A stretch of 64,000 nt of DNA from Streptomyces sp. NBC_01231. GTDB lineage: Bacteria > Actinomycetota > Actinomycetes > Streptomycetales > Streptomycetaceae. The stretch lies in contig CP108521.1 in NCBI GenBank assembly GCA_035999765.1, forward strand, positions 4,960,001 to 5,024,000, read 5' to 3'. The position numbers and the translations under genes are program-made. Shown in pieces: positions 1 through 9,781 of this stretch; the stretch's first letter is position 1; each line of letters begins with the position of its first letter. Below the pieces are notes generated by a model, which did no database searches, was not told the DNA's origin, and was given only the letters and a program-made list of their open reading frames with translations.

Positions 1-2096
1 CTGCGGTGGTCGTCACGACGGCCGGAGGGGCGGTCGTGGCCGGCGGAACGGAAGCCGGGGCGGTCGCCCTGGCGGTCACGGTTGAACGGACGGTCGCTGC
101 CACGGTGTCCGCCGCGCTCGTCCCGGCGCTCGAAGGGACGGGCCGGACGGTCGTCCCGACGGAAGCCGCCGCGGTTGTCGTCGCGACGCTCGCCACGGTT
201 GTCGTCGCGACGCTCGAACGAACGGCCACCGCCACGGTTGTCGTCACGGCGCTCGAAGGAACGGCCACCGCCACGGTTGTCGCTCCGGTCACCACGGTCG
301 TCGCGACGGAAGCCGCCACGGTTGTCGTCGCGACGCTCGAACGAACGGCCGCCACCACGGTTGTCGTCACGGCGCTCGAAGGAACGGCCACCGCCACGGT
401 TGTCGCTCCGGTCACCACGGTCGTCACGGCGGAAGCCGCCACGGTCGTTGTCCCGACGGTCGTCCCGACGGAAGCCACCACGGTTGTCGTCACGGCGCTC
501 GAAGGAACGACCACCACGGTCGCCGCCCCGGTCACCACGGTCGTCGCGACGGAAGCCGCCACGGTCGTTGTCCCGACGCTCGTAGGAGCGCTCCGCCTTG
601 TCGGCGTTGTCGAGGTTCTGCGCCACCGGCTGCTCGGGCACGGCCGCCGCGGCGGCCGCGGCGACAGCCGCCTGCGCCTCGGCAACCGCGGCCTCCGGGT
701 CCTCGCCGCGCTCGCGAGCGGCCCGGGCGACCAGCCGGTCGGACTCCTCGCGCAGCTCGGTCGCGCGCCGCTGCGCACGCTCCAGCTGCTTGCTGAGGTG
801 GGCGACCTCGCGCTCGGCCTGCTCCGCCGCGTTGCCCGCGGACTCGGCCTGCACCTCGGTCATCGACCGGGCACCGGTGATCTCGGCGACCTCCGGCTCG
901 AAGGCCGTGCCGCCCTGGATGATGTGACGCCCGGCGTCGACGCCGGCGTCTTCCATGAGACGGAAGATCTGACGGCGCTGGTGCGGCAGGGAGAGGGACA
1001 CGACCGTGCCCGTACGACCGGCACGGGCGGTACGGCCGGCCCGGTGCAGGTAGTCCTTGTGGTCGCCGGCCGGGTCCACGTTCAGGACCAGGTCGATGCC
1101 GTCGACGTGGATACCGCGCGCGGCGACGTCGGTCGCGACGAGCGCGTTGACGTAGCCCTTCTTGAAGTCCTCCAGCACGCGGGTACGCGCGCCCTGCGTC
1201 ATACCGCCGTGCAGCGCGTCGGCCTTCACACCGGAGTCGCACAGCTGCTCGGCGATACGGTCGGCGCCGAGCTGCGTGCGGACGAAGATGATCGTGCGGC
1301 CCTTGCGGGAGGCGATCGCGGCGGTGACCGGCGCCTTGTCCTTGGGCTTCACGATGAGGATGTGGTGCGACATGGTCGTGACGTTGCCCTGGGCGCTGTC
1401 GACCTCGTGCGTGACCGGGTCGGTCAGGTAACGCTTGACCAGCGTGGAGATCTCGTTCTCCATCGTGGCCGAGAAGAGCATGCGCTGACCGCCCGCCGGG
1501 ACCTGGTCGAGCAGCTCGGTGACCTCGGGCAGGAAGCCCAGGTCCGACATCTGGTCGGCCTCGTCGATGACGGCGACCTCGATGTCCTGCAGCGAGCAGG
1601 CGCCGCGGTTGATGATGTCGCGCAGCCGGCCCGGGGTGGCGACGAGGACGTCGACGCCGCGCTCCAGGGCGTAGATCTGGTTGCCCATCGACGTACCGCC
1701 GCAGACGACCTTCATCTTCAGGCCGAGGACGTCGCCGTAGGGCTGCAGCGCGTCGGCGACCTGCATGGCGAGCTCACGGGTCGGCGTGAGGATGACGGCG
1801 CGCGGCCGGTGCTTCTCGCTGCGGCTGCCGGACAGTCGGGTCAGGGTCGGCAGACCGAAGGAGAGGGTCTTGCCGGAGCCGGTGCGGCCGCGGCCGAGGA
1901 TGTCCTTGCCGGCCAGGGCGTCCGGGATGGTCGCGGCCTGGATCGGGAAGGGGGCGGTCACGCCGTTCTGGGCAAGCTTGCGGACGACGCCCTCAGGGAG
2001 ACCGAGGTCCTCGAAGGTGACCTCGGGAGCGTCCGCCGCGCCCTCGGTGCCCTCGTTCTCGGGCACGACGACGTGATCAGTAAGGGAAATGGACAT
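1..2096 (-). CDS. DEAD-box ATP-dependent RNA helicase with long RGG/RDD C-terminal tail (3' end outside window)
   Basis: Starts at ATG 2094-2096 (MSISLTDHVVVPENEGTEG) and is still open at base 1, so the C terminus is missing. The minus-strand translation shows the Q-motif/Walker A part, motif II as VAVIDEAD (about 1560-1585), the SAT motif (LFSATMENE), and in the helicase C lobe ATDVAARGIHVDG followed by HRAGRTARAGRTG. After the core comes an alanine/glutamate-rich linker (about 640-850), then from about base 590 down to base 1 a tail of repeated Arg/Gly/Asp blocks such as FRRDDRGDRSDNRGG and RSFERRDDNRGG. It resembles the cold-inducible RNA helicases of Streptomyces; RGG tails usually bind RNA. 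The role would be unwinding structured RNA in ribosome assembly or mRNA turnover. Identity as a DEAD-box helicase is secure; the exact paralogue is inferred from neighbours. Confidence 0.95.
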   Translation of the reverse strand, partial: MSISLTDHVVVPENEGTEGAADAPEVTFEDLGLPEGVVRKLAQNGVTAPFPIQAATIPDALAGKDILGRGRTGSGKTLSFGLPTLTRLSGSRSEKHRPRAVILTPTRELAMQVADALQPYGDVLGLKMKVVCGGTSMGNQIYALERGVDVLVATPGRLRDIINRGACSLQDIEVAVIDEADQMSDLGFLPEVTELLDQVPAGGQRMLFSATMENEISTLVKRYLTDPVTHEVDSAQGNVTTMSHHILIVKPKDKAPVTAAIASRKGRTIIFVRTQLGADRIAEQLCDSGVKADALHGGMTQGARTRVLEDFKKGYVNALVATDVAARGIHVDGIDLVLNVDPAGDHKDYLHRAGRTARAGRTGTVVSLSLPHQRRQIFRLMEDAGVDAGRHIIQGGTAFEPEVAEITGARSMTEVQAESAGNAAEQAEREVAHLSKQLERAQRRATELREESDRLVARAARERGEDPEAAVAEAQAAVAAAAAAAVPEQPVAQNLDNADKAERSYERRDNDRGGFRRDDRGDRGGDRGGRSFERRDDNRGGFRRDDRRDNDRGGFRRDDRGDRSDNRGGGRSFERRDDNRGGGRSFERRDDNRGGFRRDDRGDRSDNRGGGRSFERRDDNRGGGRSFERRDDNRGERRDDNRGGFRRDDRPARPFERRDERGGHRGSDRPFNRDRQGDRPGFRSAGHDRPSGRRDDHR

Positions 2097-2358
2097 GCGT
2101 ATGCGAAACCTTCCGGAGTCTCGTCGGCACGCGCCCGTCAACTCCGTGTTTCGCAATACGACCGCCTCAATGCGGTCAGCCACGGTAAGGGGAGAGAACG
2201 CGCCACACGGCGCGCTCTGCGTTGGCGCCGGGCAATGGGATCAAACGATCTACCACCATACGCACCCCTCTCCCCCGAAGGCAAACCGAGTCGGATAGAC
2301 GTAGGTCACACAGGCCCGCACGCAGGTCAACCCTTAGCCAGGGGGGGGCGCCAGGGGC
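2097..2358. other. Intergenic region upstream of the RNA helicase
   Basis: 262 bases between the helicase start and the 3' end of the lipoprotein gene. I see no convincing gene. It must hold the helicase promoter and leader; in homologous cold-shock helicases the leader is long, but I could not pick a promoter with confidence. Confidence 0.4.
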
Positions 2359-2907
2359 TTACGCACGCGCCCCCGCCTCCGGTGCCGGTTCCCGCTGGGC
2401 CAGTTGAGGTTGCGGCCCCGGCGGTTCGTGCGCCGAGGACGACGGCTCAGGGGTCGGCGGTTCGGGGGTCGGCGTTTCCGGCGGGGGTGGCGGAGCGGGG
2501 GTCGGTGGTGGTGGCGGCGGTGGCTCGACCGTCCGGGTGGGCAGGGGTTCGCCCCTGGTCGGCGACGGCACCCCCGGCTTCGGCGGTCCCTGCGGCCCGT
2601 TCTGCGCCGGGGCGGACGCGCCGTCCTTCGCCGGCTCCGAGGCCGACGGCCGCGCCGACGCCCCCTTGCCCTTCTTGTGCTTGCCGGGTCCGTGCTTGCC
2701 GTCACCGGCCGCCGCGCCGACGCCTACGCCACCGCCCGACACCGCCGCCCCGCCGTCGGGTTCCTCACCGCCCCGCCGCCCGGCCGAGTGCGACGGCTTC
2801 GCGCTGCCACGACCGCCGTCGTCGTCACCCACGCTCATACAGCCGGCGGCAGCGGCGATGGCCATGACCGCGGCGGCCAGACGGACGGATACGTACAAGG
2901 GGCGCAC
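2359..2907 (-). CDS. Proline-rich putative lipoprotein
   Basis: About 182 residues from GTG 2905-2907, chosen because GGAGGTGG lies seven bases upstream. The N terminus (VRPLYVSVRLAAAVMAIA, then AAAGC) is a type II signal peptide with lipobox AAGC, so the mature protein should be lipid-anchored outside the membrane. The rest is low complexity: an acidic DDDGG patch, a Lys/Gly/His stretch, then long proline/threonine runs. No enzymatic domain is visible. Unknown function; the Pro-rich part may span or interact with the cell wall. Confidence 0.75.
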   Translation of the reverse strand: MRPLYVSVRLAAAVMAIAAAAGCMSVGDDDGGRGSAKPSHSAGRRGGEEPDGGAAVSGGGVGVGAAAGDGKHGPGKHKKGKGASARPSASEPAKDGASAPAQNGPQGPPKPGVPSPTRGEPLPTRTVEPPPPPPPTPAPPPPPETPTPEPPTPEPSSSAHEPPGPQPQLAQREPAPEAGARA

Positions 2908-3009
2908 GGGCAGCCACCTCCGGTGGAGGGTGAAGGAGTCAACCCGTCCAACTCCCGCCGCCCACAAGAGGACACGCGCCCCGCATCGAACAACTTCACT
3001 CGTTGGGGC

Positions 3010-3360
3010 TCACCCGTACCCGAGGGCGTGCAGCCGGGCGTCGTCGATCCCGAAGTGGTGCGCGATCTCATGGACCACGGTCACCTCCGTCTCCGCGACG
3101 ACCTCCTCCCGCGACGTGCACATCCTGAGCGTCGGCCCCCGGTAGATCGTGATCCGGTCCGGCAGCACTCCGGCGTACCACTCGCCCCGGTCGGTCAGCG
3201 GAGTCCCCTCGTACAGCCCGAGCAGCTCGGGATCGTCCGCCGGCGGCTCATCCTCGACGAACACCGCGACGTTGTCCATCAGCCGCGTCAACTCCGGCGG
3301 AATCCGGTCCAGCGCCTCGGCGACCAGTTCCTCGAACTCCTCGCGCGTCATCTCCAGCAC
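3010..3360 (-). CDS. Minimal zinc metallopeptidase-like protein (zincin, DUF1025 type)
   Basis: 116 residues. The motif VVHEIAHHFGIDDARL near the C terminus is the HExxH zinc site, with a downstream Asp pair as third ligand, characteristic of the minimal zincin family PF06262. The N terminus (TREEFEELVAEALDRIP) is the usual conserved helix. No signal peptide, so it is cytoplasmic. Starts at GTG 3358-3360; an internal ATG three codons later is possible. Substrate unknown. The family assignment is strong; whether it cleaves peptides has not been shown for most members. Confidence 0.88.
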   Translation of the reverse strand: MLEMTREEFEELVAEALDRIPPELTRLMDNVAVFVEDEPPADDPELLGLYEGTPLTDRGEWYAGVLPDRITIYRGPTLRMCTSREEVVAETEVTVVHEIAHHFGIDDARLHALGYG

Positions 3361-3473
3361 ACGCCCATTGTCCGGTACGGAACCTCTGTACGAGAGTCAC
3401 GAGCGCCCCCCGGCACTGCCGGCGGTCCCCATACCCCCGCATATCAACGGGCGGGCTTGGGCATACGGGACCA

Positions 3474-5057
3474 ATGGCCCGCGTCCCCGTAGCCGTCCGG
3501 AACATCGTGAAACCCATCCGCAGGACCCCGCGCACCGTCGCCCGCCGCTACGGCACGCGCCGCCCCCATCCGGTCTTCGAACTCGTCCCCCAGCCGCACC
3601 CCTGGGTCCGCGCCCTCGGACTCGTCGCCGTCGTCGTGCTCGGCGCCTGGCTGGGCCTGCTGATCGTCGGCAATGTCCGGGCCCCGGTCGGACCCATGAA
3701 CACCACGATGACCCTGCGCCCGTCGTTCACCGGCGGCACGAAGATCAACGTCTCGCCGCTCGGCGCGTTGCAGCTGGACAGCCATCACGCCCCGGTCCGC
3801 CTGGACGTGAACGTCGACCAGCTCGACCCGGTCCGTTCCCAGGCCCTGGTCGACCACCCCGAACGTCTGTCCGGGCTCCAGGACGAGGTCACCGAGGACG
3901 TCGCCCACGGCACCCTCGACCTGGCCGTACGTTCCTGCGTCGCCGTCGTCTCCGGCGCCACCGCCCTCGGTCTCGCGGTCTACCGCCGCCCCCGCCGCGC
4001 CCTCGCCGCGGGCGGCCTGGCGCTCACCCTCCTGGCCGCCTCGGGCGGAACGGCGTACGCGACCTGGAACCCGGAGTCGGTCCTCGAACCGAAGTTCTCC
4101 GGACTGCTCTCCTCGGCGCCGTCCCTGGTCGGCAACGCCCGCAGCATCGTCACCGAATTCGACGTGTACCAGAAGGAGTTGGCCCGTCTGGTCACGAACG
4201 TGACGAAGCTGTACGACGCCACCTCCACGCTCCCCGCCTACGCGCCCGACCCGTCCACCATCCGCGTTCTGCACGTCTCCGACATCCATCTGAACCCGGC
4301 GAGCTGGAAGATCATCGCCTCGCTGGTGGAGCAGTACAAGGTGAACGTGATCGTCGACTCCGGCGACACCATGGACCACGGCACGGCTGCCGAGAACGGC
4401 TTCCTGGACCCGATCGAGGACCTGGGTGCCCCGTACGTCTGGGTCCGCGGCAACCACGACTCGACGCTCACCCAGCGCTATCTGTCCCGGATGAAGAACG
4501 TGCACGTCCTTGACGACGGCCGGGCGCGCACCATCGCCGGCCTGCGCTTCGCCGGCATCGGCGACCCGCAGTTCACGCCAGACCGCTCGACACGGCCCGG
4601 CGGCGACGCGTCCCAGGAACTGGCCGGCGCCCGCCTGGCCTCGGCCCTGCGCGACCAGCGCACGGCCGGTACCCCCGCCGACATCGCCGTCGCCCACGAA
4701 CCGGCGTTGGCGCGCGAGGTCGACGGCGAGGTCCCGCTGGCCCTGGCCGGGCACCTCCACCACGAGGAGATGGAGGTCATGAAGTACGGCACCCGACTGC
4801 GGGTCGAGGGCTCCACCGGCGGCAGCGGTCTGCGCGCGGTGGAGGGCAAGTACCCCGACTCCATCGAGGCCTCGATCCTCTACATGGACCGCGACACCCG
4901 CCGGCTCCAGGCCTGGGACGAGATCGAACTGGGCGGCCTGGGTCTGACGACGGCCGAGGTCAGTCGCCATCTCGTACAGGAGAACCAGCCCGGCGCCACC
5001 CCGTCGCCCGGCGCGTCCTCCCCCAGCCCTTCCACCCCCTCCGCCCCGGCCCCCTAA
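3474..5057 (+). CDS. Membrane-anchored calcineurin-like metallophosphoesterase
   Basis: 527 residues. The N-terminal third has hydrophobic segments around residues 45-67, 140-160 and 170-190, so the protein is membrane-embedded with the catalytic domain after about residue 255. Metallophosphoesterase motifs appear in order: HVSDIHLN, DSGDTMDHG, RGNHDS, AHEP and AGHLHHEE, giving the complete dimetal centre. A Pro/Ser-rich tail ends the protein. The family hydrolyses phosphomono- or diesters; substrate unknown. It reads divergently from the zincin gene and is followed by a tRNA cluster. Confidence 0.92.
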   Translation: MARVPVAVRNIVKPIRRTPRTVARRYGTRRPHPVFELVPQPHPWVRALGLVAVVVLGAWLGLLIVGNVRAPVGPMNTTMTLRPSFTGGTKINVSPLGALQLDSHHAPVRLDVNVDQLDPVRSQALVDHPERLSGLQDEVTEDVAHGTLDLAVRSCVAVVSGATALGLAVYRRPRRALAAGGLALTLLAASGGTAYATWNPESVLEPKFSGLLSSAPSLVGNARSIVTEFDVYQKELARLVTNVTKLYDATSTLPAYAPDPSTIRVLHVSDIHLNPASWKIIASLVEQYKVNVIVDSGDTMDHGTAAENGFLDPIEDLGAPYVWVRGNHDSTLTQRYLSRMKNVHVLDDGRARTIAGLRFAGIGDPQFTPDRSTRPGGDASQELAGARLASALRDQRTAGTPADIAVAHEPALAREVDGEVPLALAGHLHHEEMEVMKYGTRLRVEGSTGGSGLRAVEGKYPDSIEASILYMDRDTRRLQAWDEIELGGLGLTTAEVSRHLVQENQPGATPSPGASSPSPSTPSAPAP

Positions 5058-5138
5058 ACCGTTTTGGCGATCCCTCCCGCCATCGCCTATGCTTCACACG
5101 TCCCCGACGCGCTGACAAAGCGCCCAGGCGGGCCGATA

Positions 5139-5211
5139 GCCCTCATCGTCTAGCGGCCTAGGACGCCGCCCTTTCAAGGCGGTAGCACGGGTTCGAATCC
5201 CGTTGGGGGCA
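5139..5211 (+). tRNA. tRNA-Glu (TTC anticodon)
   Basis: Acceptor GCCCTCA pairs with TGGGGGC (one G-T pair); anticodon loop CTTTCAA gives TTC; T arm GGGTTCGAATCCC. CCA is not encoded. First of three clustered tRNA genes. Confidence 0.96.
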
Positions 5212-5248
5212 CGCAATACCGTGTGCGACACTGTCGTACGCACAGCAA

Positions 5249-5323
5249 GGTCCTGTGGAGCAGTTTGGAGTGCTCGCCACCCTGTCAAGGTGGAGGCCGC
5301 GGGTTCAAATCCCGTCAGGACCG
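5249..5323 (+). tRNA. tRNA-Asp (GTC anticodon), copy 1
   Basis: Acceptor GGTCCTG pairs with CAGGACC; anticodon loop CTGTCAA gives GTC; T arm GGGTTCAAATCCC. No encoded CCA. An identical gene lies at 9707-9781. Confidence 0.96.
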
Positions 5324-5347
5324 CTGAGGTTTCTCCGGAAGTCTCGT

Positions 5348-5424
5348 GGCTGGGTAGCTCAGTTGGTACGAGCGATCGCCTGAAAAGCGATAGGTCGCCG
5401 GTTCGATCCCGGCCCCAGCCACCA
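5348..5424 (+). tRNA. tRNA-Phe (GAA anticodon)
   Basis: Acceptor GGCTGGG pairs with CCCAGCC; anticodon loop CTGAAAA gives GAA; the 3' CCA is encoded, unlike the two upstream tRNAs. Followed directly by a strong terminator hairpin. Confidence 0.96.
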
Positions 5425-5427
5425 CCC

Positions 5428-5457
5428 AAGGGCCCCGTCCACACGGACGGGGCCCTT
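5428..5457 (+). terminator. Hairpin terminator of the tRNA-Glu/Asp/Phe cluster
   Basis: Perfect 13-bp stem AAGGGCCCCGTCC / GGACGGGGCCCTT with an ACAC loop, four bases after tRNA-Phe. No long T tract, as is usual in Streptomyces. Confidence 0.8.
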
Positions 5458-5604
5458 GCCGTGGGCCCTTGCCGTTCACCCACGCGACACCCCCTCCCCG
5501 CGCCACCGCGACGCCTGCCGAAAAGGTTGCCGACAGACCTGCCGTACCGCCGGAGGCAAAAGCGTTCGCCACGGATTTCCCGGGGATGAGATCCTGGATC
5601 GCGT

Positions 5605-8600
5605 ATGTCTACGCACCCCGCCCCCGGCGCTGCCGCTCCCGCACCGGGCACCCCCGACCTCGGCGCTCTCGCCCCCCGCCTGACCGAGCTGTCCCTGCGC
5701 GACGCGCACCGGCTCGGGCGCAGGCTCGAAGGCGCGCGCAGGATCCGCAAGCCGGAGGCCCGTGCCGCCGTACTCGCCGAGATCGAGGCGGAGGTCGCGA
5801 AGGCCGAGGAGCGGATGGGTGCGCGGCACGGCCGGGTGCCCGCCGTCAGCTACCCCCAGCAGCTGCCCGTCAGCCAGAAGAAGGACGAGATCGCGGCCGC
5901 CATCCGCGATCACCAGGTCGTCATCGTCGCCGGTGAGACCGGGTCCGGCAAGACGACACAGATCCCGAAGATCTGTCTGGAGCTGGGGCGCGGCGTGCGC
6001 GGCATGATCGGGCACACCCAGCCCCGTCGTATCGCCGCCCGCACCGTCGCGGAGCGGGTCGCGGAAGAGCTCGACACGCCTCTCGGCGAGGCCGTCGGCT
6101 GGAAGGTGCGGTTCACCGACCAGGTCAACCCGGAAGCCACCTTCGTCAAGCTGATGACGGACGGCATCCTGCTCGCCGAGATCCAGACCGACCGCGAGCT
6201 GCGCGCCTACGACACGATCATCATCGACGAGGCCCACGAGCGGTCCCTGAACATCGACTTCCTGCTGGGCTACCTCGCCCAGCTCCTGCCCAAGCGCCCT
6301 GATCTGAAGGTCGTGATCACCTCCGCGACCATCGATCCCGAGCGCTTCTCCCGGCACTTCGGGGACGCTCCGATCGTCGAGGTCAGCGGGCGCACGTATC
6401 CCGTGGAGGTCCGCTATCGCCCGCTCCTGGAGGAGGACGGCGAGGACTCCGACCGGGATCAGATCACCGCGATCACCGAAGCCGTCGAAGAGCTCATGGG
6501 CGAGGGCAAGGGCGACATCCTCGTCTTCCTCTCCGGTGAGCGGGAGATCCGGGACACCGCGGACGCGCTCGAGAAGAAGAGGTTTCCCCGCGCCGGAGGC
6601 GCTAATGGGCAGGGCACGGAAGTCCTGCCGCTGTACGCCCGGCTCTCGCACGCCGAGCAGCACCGCGTCTTCCAGCAGCACACCGGACGCAGGATCGTCC
6701 TGGCGACCAACGTCGCGGAGACCTCGCTGACCGTCCCCGGGATCAAGTACGTCATCGACCCCGGCTTCGCCCGCATCTCCCGCTACAGCCACCGCACCAA
6801 GGTCCAGCGCCTCCCCATCGAGCCGATCTCGCAGGCCAGCGCCAACCAGCGCAAGGGCCGCTGCGGCCGCACCAGCGACGGCATCTGCATCCGCCTCTAC
6901 GGTGAGGACGACTTCGACGCCCGGCCCGAGTTCACGGACGCCGAGATCCTCCGTACGAACCTCGCCTCCGTCATCCTGCAGATGACCGCCGCCGGACTCG
7001 GCGACATCGAGAAGTTCCCGTTCATCGATCCGCCGGACCACCGCAACATCCGTGACGGTGTCCAGCTCCTCCAGGAACTGGGCGCGTTGGACCCGGCGGA
7101 GAAGGACGCACGCAAGCGGCTCACCCAGACCGGCCGCAAGCTCGCCCAGCTGCCCGTCGACCCGCGGCTGGCCCGGATGGTCCTGGAGGCCGACAAGAAC
7201 GGCTGTGTCCGGGAGGTCATGGTCATAGCGGCCGCGCTGTCCATCCAGGACCCGCGCGAGCGCCCCGCCGACAAGCAGACCCAGGCCGACCAGCAGCACG
7301 CCCGCTTCCGCGACGAGACGAGCGACTTCCTCGCCTACCTCAACCTGTGGCGGTACGTGCGGGAGCAGCAGAAGGAGCGGGGCTCCTCCTCCTTCCGGCG
7401 CATGTGCAAGCAGGAGTACCTGAACTTCCTGCGCATCCGCGAATGGCAGGACATCTACACGCAACTGCGTACGGTCGCCAAGCAGATGGGCATCCATCTG
7501 AACGAGGACGACGCGGCCGAGCAGAGCGTCCACGTCTCCCTCCTCGCCGGCCTGCTCTCCCACATCGGCATGAAGGACGTGAAGGAGGGCGCGAAGAACG
7601 ACTATCTGGGCGCCCGTAACGCCAAGTTCGCGATCTTCCCCGGCTCGGCCCTCTTCAAGAAGCCCCCGCGTTTCGTCATGTCCGCCGAACTGGTGGAGAC
7701 GTCCCGCCTCTGGGCCCGGGTCAACGCGAAGATCGAGCCGGAGTGGGTCGAGCCGCTCGCCGAGCACCTGTTGAAGCGCACGTACAGCGAGCCGCACTGG
7801 GAGAAGGACCAGGCCGCGGTGATGGCGTACGAGAAGGTCACGCTGTACGGCGTGCCGATCATCGCCCAGCGCAAGGTCAACTACGGCCGGATCGACCCGG
7901 AGACCTCCCGCGAGCTCTTCATCCGCAACGCCCTGGTCGAGGGCGACTGGCGCACCCACCACAAGTTCTTCGCCGACAACCGCAGACTCCTCAGCGAGGT
8001 CGAGGAACTGGAGCACCGGGCCCGGCGCCGGGACATCGTCGTCGACGACGACACGCTCTTCGACTTCTACGACCAGAAGGTGCCCGAACACGTCGTCTCC
8101 GGCGCCCACTTCGACTCCTGGTGGAAGCGCAAGCGGCACGAGCAGCCCGAGTTCCTCGACTTCGAGCGGGAGATGCTCATCCGGGAGTCGGCGGAGGCGG
8201 TCACCAAGGCCGACTATCCGGACTCGTGGCGGCAGGGCCCGCTGAAATTCCGGGTGACGTACCAGTTCGAGCCGGGCGCGGACGCGGACGGCGTGACCGT
8301 CCACGTCCCGCTCCAGGTCCTCAACCAGGTCACGGACGAGGGCTTCGACTGGCAGATCCCGGGCCTCAGGGAAGAGGTCGTGACCGAACTGATCCGCTCC
8401 CTGCCGAAGCCGATCCGTCGCCACTACGTGCCGGCACCGAACTTCGCAAAACGGTTCCTGGACACGGCGGTGCCCCTCCAGGAGCCGCTCACCACGACCA
8501 TGGCGCGCGAGCTCAAGCGCATGGTCGGCGTCCCCTTCACCGCGGACGACTTCGACTGGTCGAGGGTCCCCGACCACCTCCGCATCACCTTCCGGATCGT

Positions 8601-9612
8601 CGACGAGCGTCGCCGCAAGCTGGCCGAGGACAAGGACCTGGAGGCGCTGAAGCTCCAGCTGAGGCCGAAGGCGAGGCAGGCCCTGTCCCAGGCGGCGGCC
8701 GCCACCGCCGAGCGCCAGGGCGGCGAGTCTCTTGAGCGCAAGGGCCTCACCGACTGGACGATCGGTTCCCTCACCCGCGTCTTCGAGACCCGCCGCGCCG
8801 GCCAGCCGGTGAAGGCGTACCCGGCCCTGGTCGACGACGGACCGACGGCGAACACCGTCTCCGTACGCCTCTTCGACACCGAGGCCGAGCAGGCGGCGGC
8901 GATGTGGAAGGGCACGCGACGGCTGATCCTGCGCAACATCCCGGTCAACCCGGCGAAGTTCGCGTCCGAGAAGCTGACCAACCCGCAGAAGCTCGCCCTG
9001 TCCGCGAATCCGCACGGGTCGATCCAGGCACTCTTCGACGACTGCGCGATGGCGGCGGCGGACAAGCTGATCGGCGACTTCGGCGGCCCGGTGTGGGACG
9101 AGGAGTCGTACCGGAAGCTGTACGACAAGGTACGCGCGGAGATCGTCGACACGACGGTCCGAACGGTGGGTCAGGTCCAGCAGGTGCTGGCCGCCTGGCA
9201 AGCCTGTGAGCGCCGCCTGAAGGGCGTACGGAGCGCTGTGCTCCTTGCAAACCTGGCGGACGTACGGGGGCAGCTGGACGCCCTCGTGAAGCCGGGCTTC
9301 GTGACGGAGGCGGGGCTGCGGCGGCTGCCCGACCTGATGCGCTATCTGGTCGCCGCGGACCGGCGGCTGCAGCAGATGCCGACGAACGTCCAGCGGGACA
9401 CGACGCGTATGGAGAAGGTCCACGAGATGCGGGACGAGTACGCGTGGCTGCTGGAACAGCTGCCACAGGGACGCCCGATCCCGTCCTCGGTGCTGGACAT
9501 CCGGTGGATGATCGAGGAGCTGCGGGTCAGCTATTTCGCGCACGCCCTGGGGACGGCGTATCCGGTCTCCGACAAGCGGATCGTGAAGGCGATCGACGCG
9601 GCCGTACCGTAA
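5605..9612 (+). CDS. hrpA: ATP-dependent RNA helicase HrpA
   Basis: 1335 residues, close to the roughly 1300 of E. coli HrpA. Walker A GETGSGKTT at residues 110-118, DEAH box at about 208-211 (IIIDEAHERS), SAT at about 240, and QRKGRCGR at about 415-422. These are followed by the ratchet/OB regions and the long C-terminal HrpA-specific extension. This is the DEAH-family 3'-5' RNA helicase; in other bacteria HrpA acts on mRNA processing and stalled or collided ribosomes. It stands alone between tRNA loci. Confidence 0.95.
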   Translation: MSTHPAPGAAAPAPGTPDLGALAPRLTELSLRDAHRLGRRLEGARRIRKPEARAAVLAEIEAEVAKAEERMGARHGRVPAVSYPQQLPVSQKKDEIAAAIRDHQVVIVAGETGSGKTTQIPKICLELGRGVRGMIGHTQPRRIAARTVAERVAEELDTPLGEAVGWKVRFTDQVNPEATFVKLMTDGILLAEIQTDRELRAYDTIIIDEAHERSLNIDFLLGYLAQLLPKRPDLKVVITSATIDPERFSRHFGDAPIVEVSGRTYPVEVRYRPLLEEDGEDSDRDQITAITEAVEELMGEGKGDILVFLSGEREIRDTADALEKKRFPRAGGANGQGTEVLPLYARLSHAEQHRVFQQHTGRRIVLATNVAETSLTVPGIKYVIDPGFARISRYSHRTKVQRLPIEPISQASANQRKGRCGRTSDGICIRLYGEDDFDARPEFTDAEILRTNLASVILQMTAAGLGDIEKFPFIDPPDHRNIRDGVQLLQELGALDPAEKDARKRLTQTGRKLAQLPVDPRLARMVLEADKNGCVREVMVIAAALSIQDPRERPADKQTQADQQHARFRDETSDFLAYLNLWRYVREQQKERGSSSFRRMCKQEYLNFLRIREWQDIYTQLRTVAKQMGIHLNEDDAAEQSVHVSLLAGLLSHIGMKDVKEGAKNDYLGARNAKFAIFPGSALFKKPPRFVMSAELVETSRLWARVNAKIEPEWVEPLAEHLLKRTYSEPHWEKDQAAVMAYEKVTLYGVPIIAQRKVNYGRIDPETSRELFIRNALVEGDWRTHHKFFADNRRLLSEVEELEHRARRRDIVVDDDTLFDFYDQKVPEHVVSGAHFDSWWKRKRHEQPEFLDFEREMLIRESAEAVTKADYPDSWRQGPLKFRVTYQFEPGADADGVTVHVPLQVLNQVTDEGFDWQIPGLREEVVTELIRSLPKPIRRHYVPAPNFAKRFLDTAVPLQEPLTTTMARELKRMVGVPFTADDFDWSRVPDHLRITFRIVDERRRKLAEDKDLEALKLQLRPKARQALSQAAAATAERQGGESLERKGLTDWTIGSLTRVFETRRAGQPVKAYPALVDDGPTANTVSVRLFDTEAEQAAAMWKGTRRLILRNIPVNPAKFASEKLTNPQKLALSANPHGSIQALFDDCAMAAADKLIGDFGGPVWDEESYRKLYDKVRAEIVDTTVRTVGQVQQVLAAWQACERRLKGVRSAVLLANLADVRGQLDALVKPGFVTEAGLRRLPDLMRYLVAADRRLQQMPTNVQRDTTRMEKVHEMRDEYAWLLEQLPQGRPIPSSVLDIRWMIEELRVSYFAHALGTAYPVSDKRIVKAIDAAVP

Positions 9613-9706
9613 CGGCACCCTCACACTGGGTGAGTTCGACCAGGAGGCGCCGCCTCCTGTAGAGTCTCTTCTCGCAGCGCAACGCACGAATAGCGCCGCA
9701 AAACCT

Positions 9707-9781
9707 GGTCCTGTGGAGCAGTTTGGAGTGCTCGCCACCCTGTCAAGGTGGAGGCCGCGGGTTCAAATCCCGTCAGGACCG
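9707..9781 (+). tRNA. tRNA-Asp (GTC anticodon), copy 2
   Basis: Identical to the gene at 5249-5323. Its 3' 18 bases plus the downstream terminator are duplicated at 9903-9965. Confidence 0.96.

Noticed and set aside
1..590. CRISPR-like array in the repeats at the left edge
   Set aside because: Repeats are in-frame RGG/RDD coding repeats without spacers of constant length; no cas genes in the window.
6..2867. A 953-codon plus-strand open frame across the helicase and lipoprotein genes
   Set aside because: Low-complexity Val/Thr/Ala/Arg product antisense to the DEAD-box gene; a high-GC shadow.
5476..9738. A 1420-codon minus-strand frame opposite hrpA
   Set aside because: Mirror of the hrpA codon pattern, no domains, also covers tRNA-Asp; not a gene.
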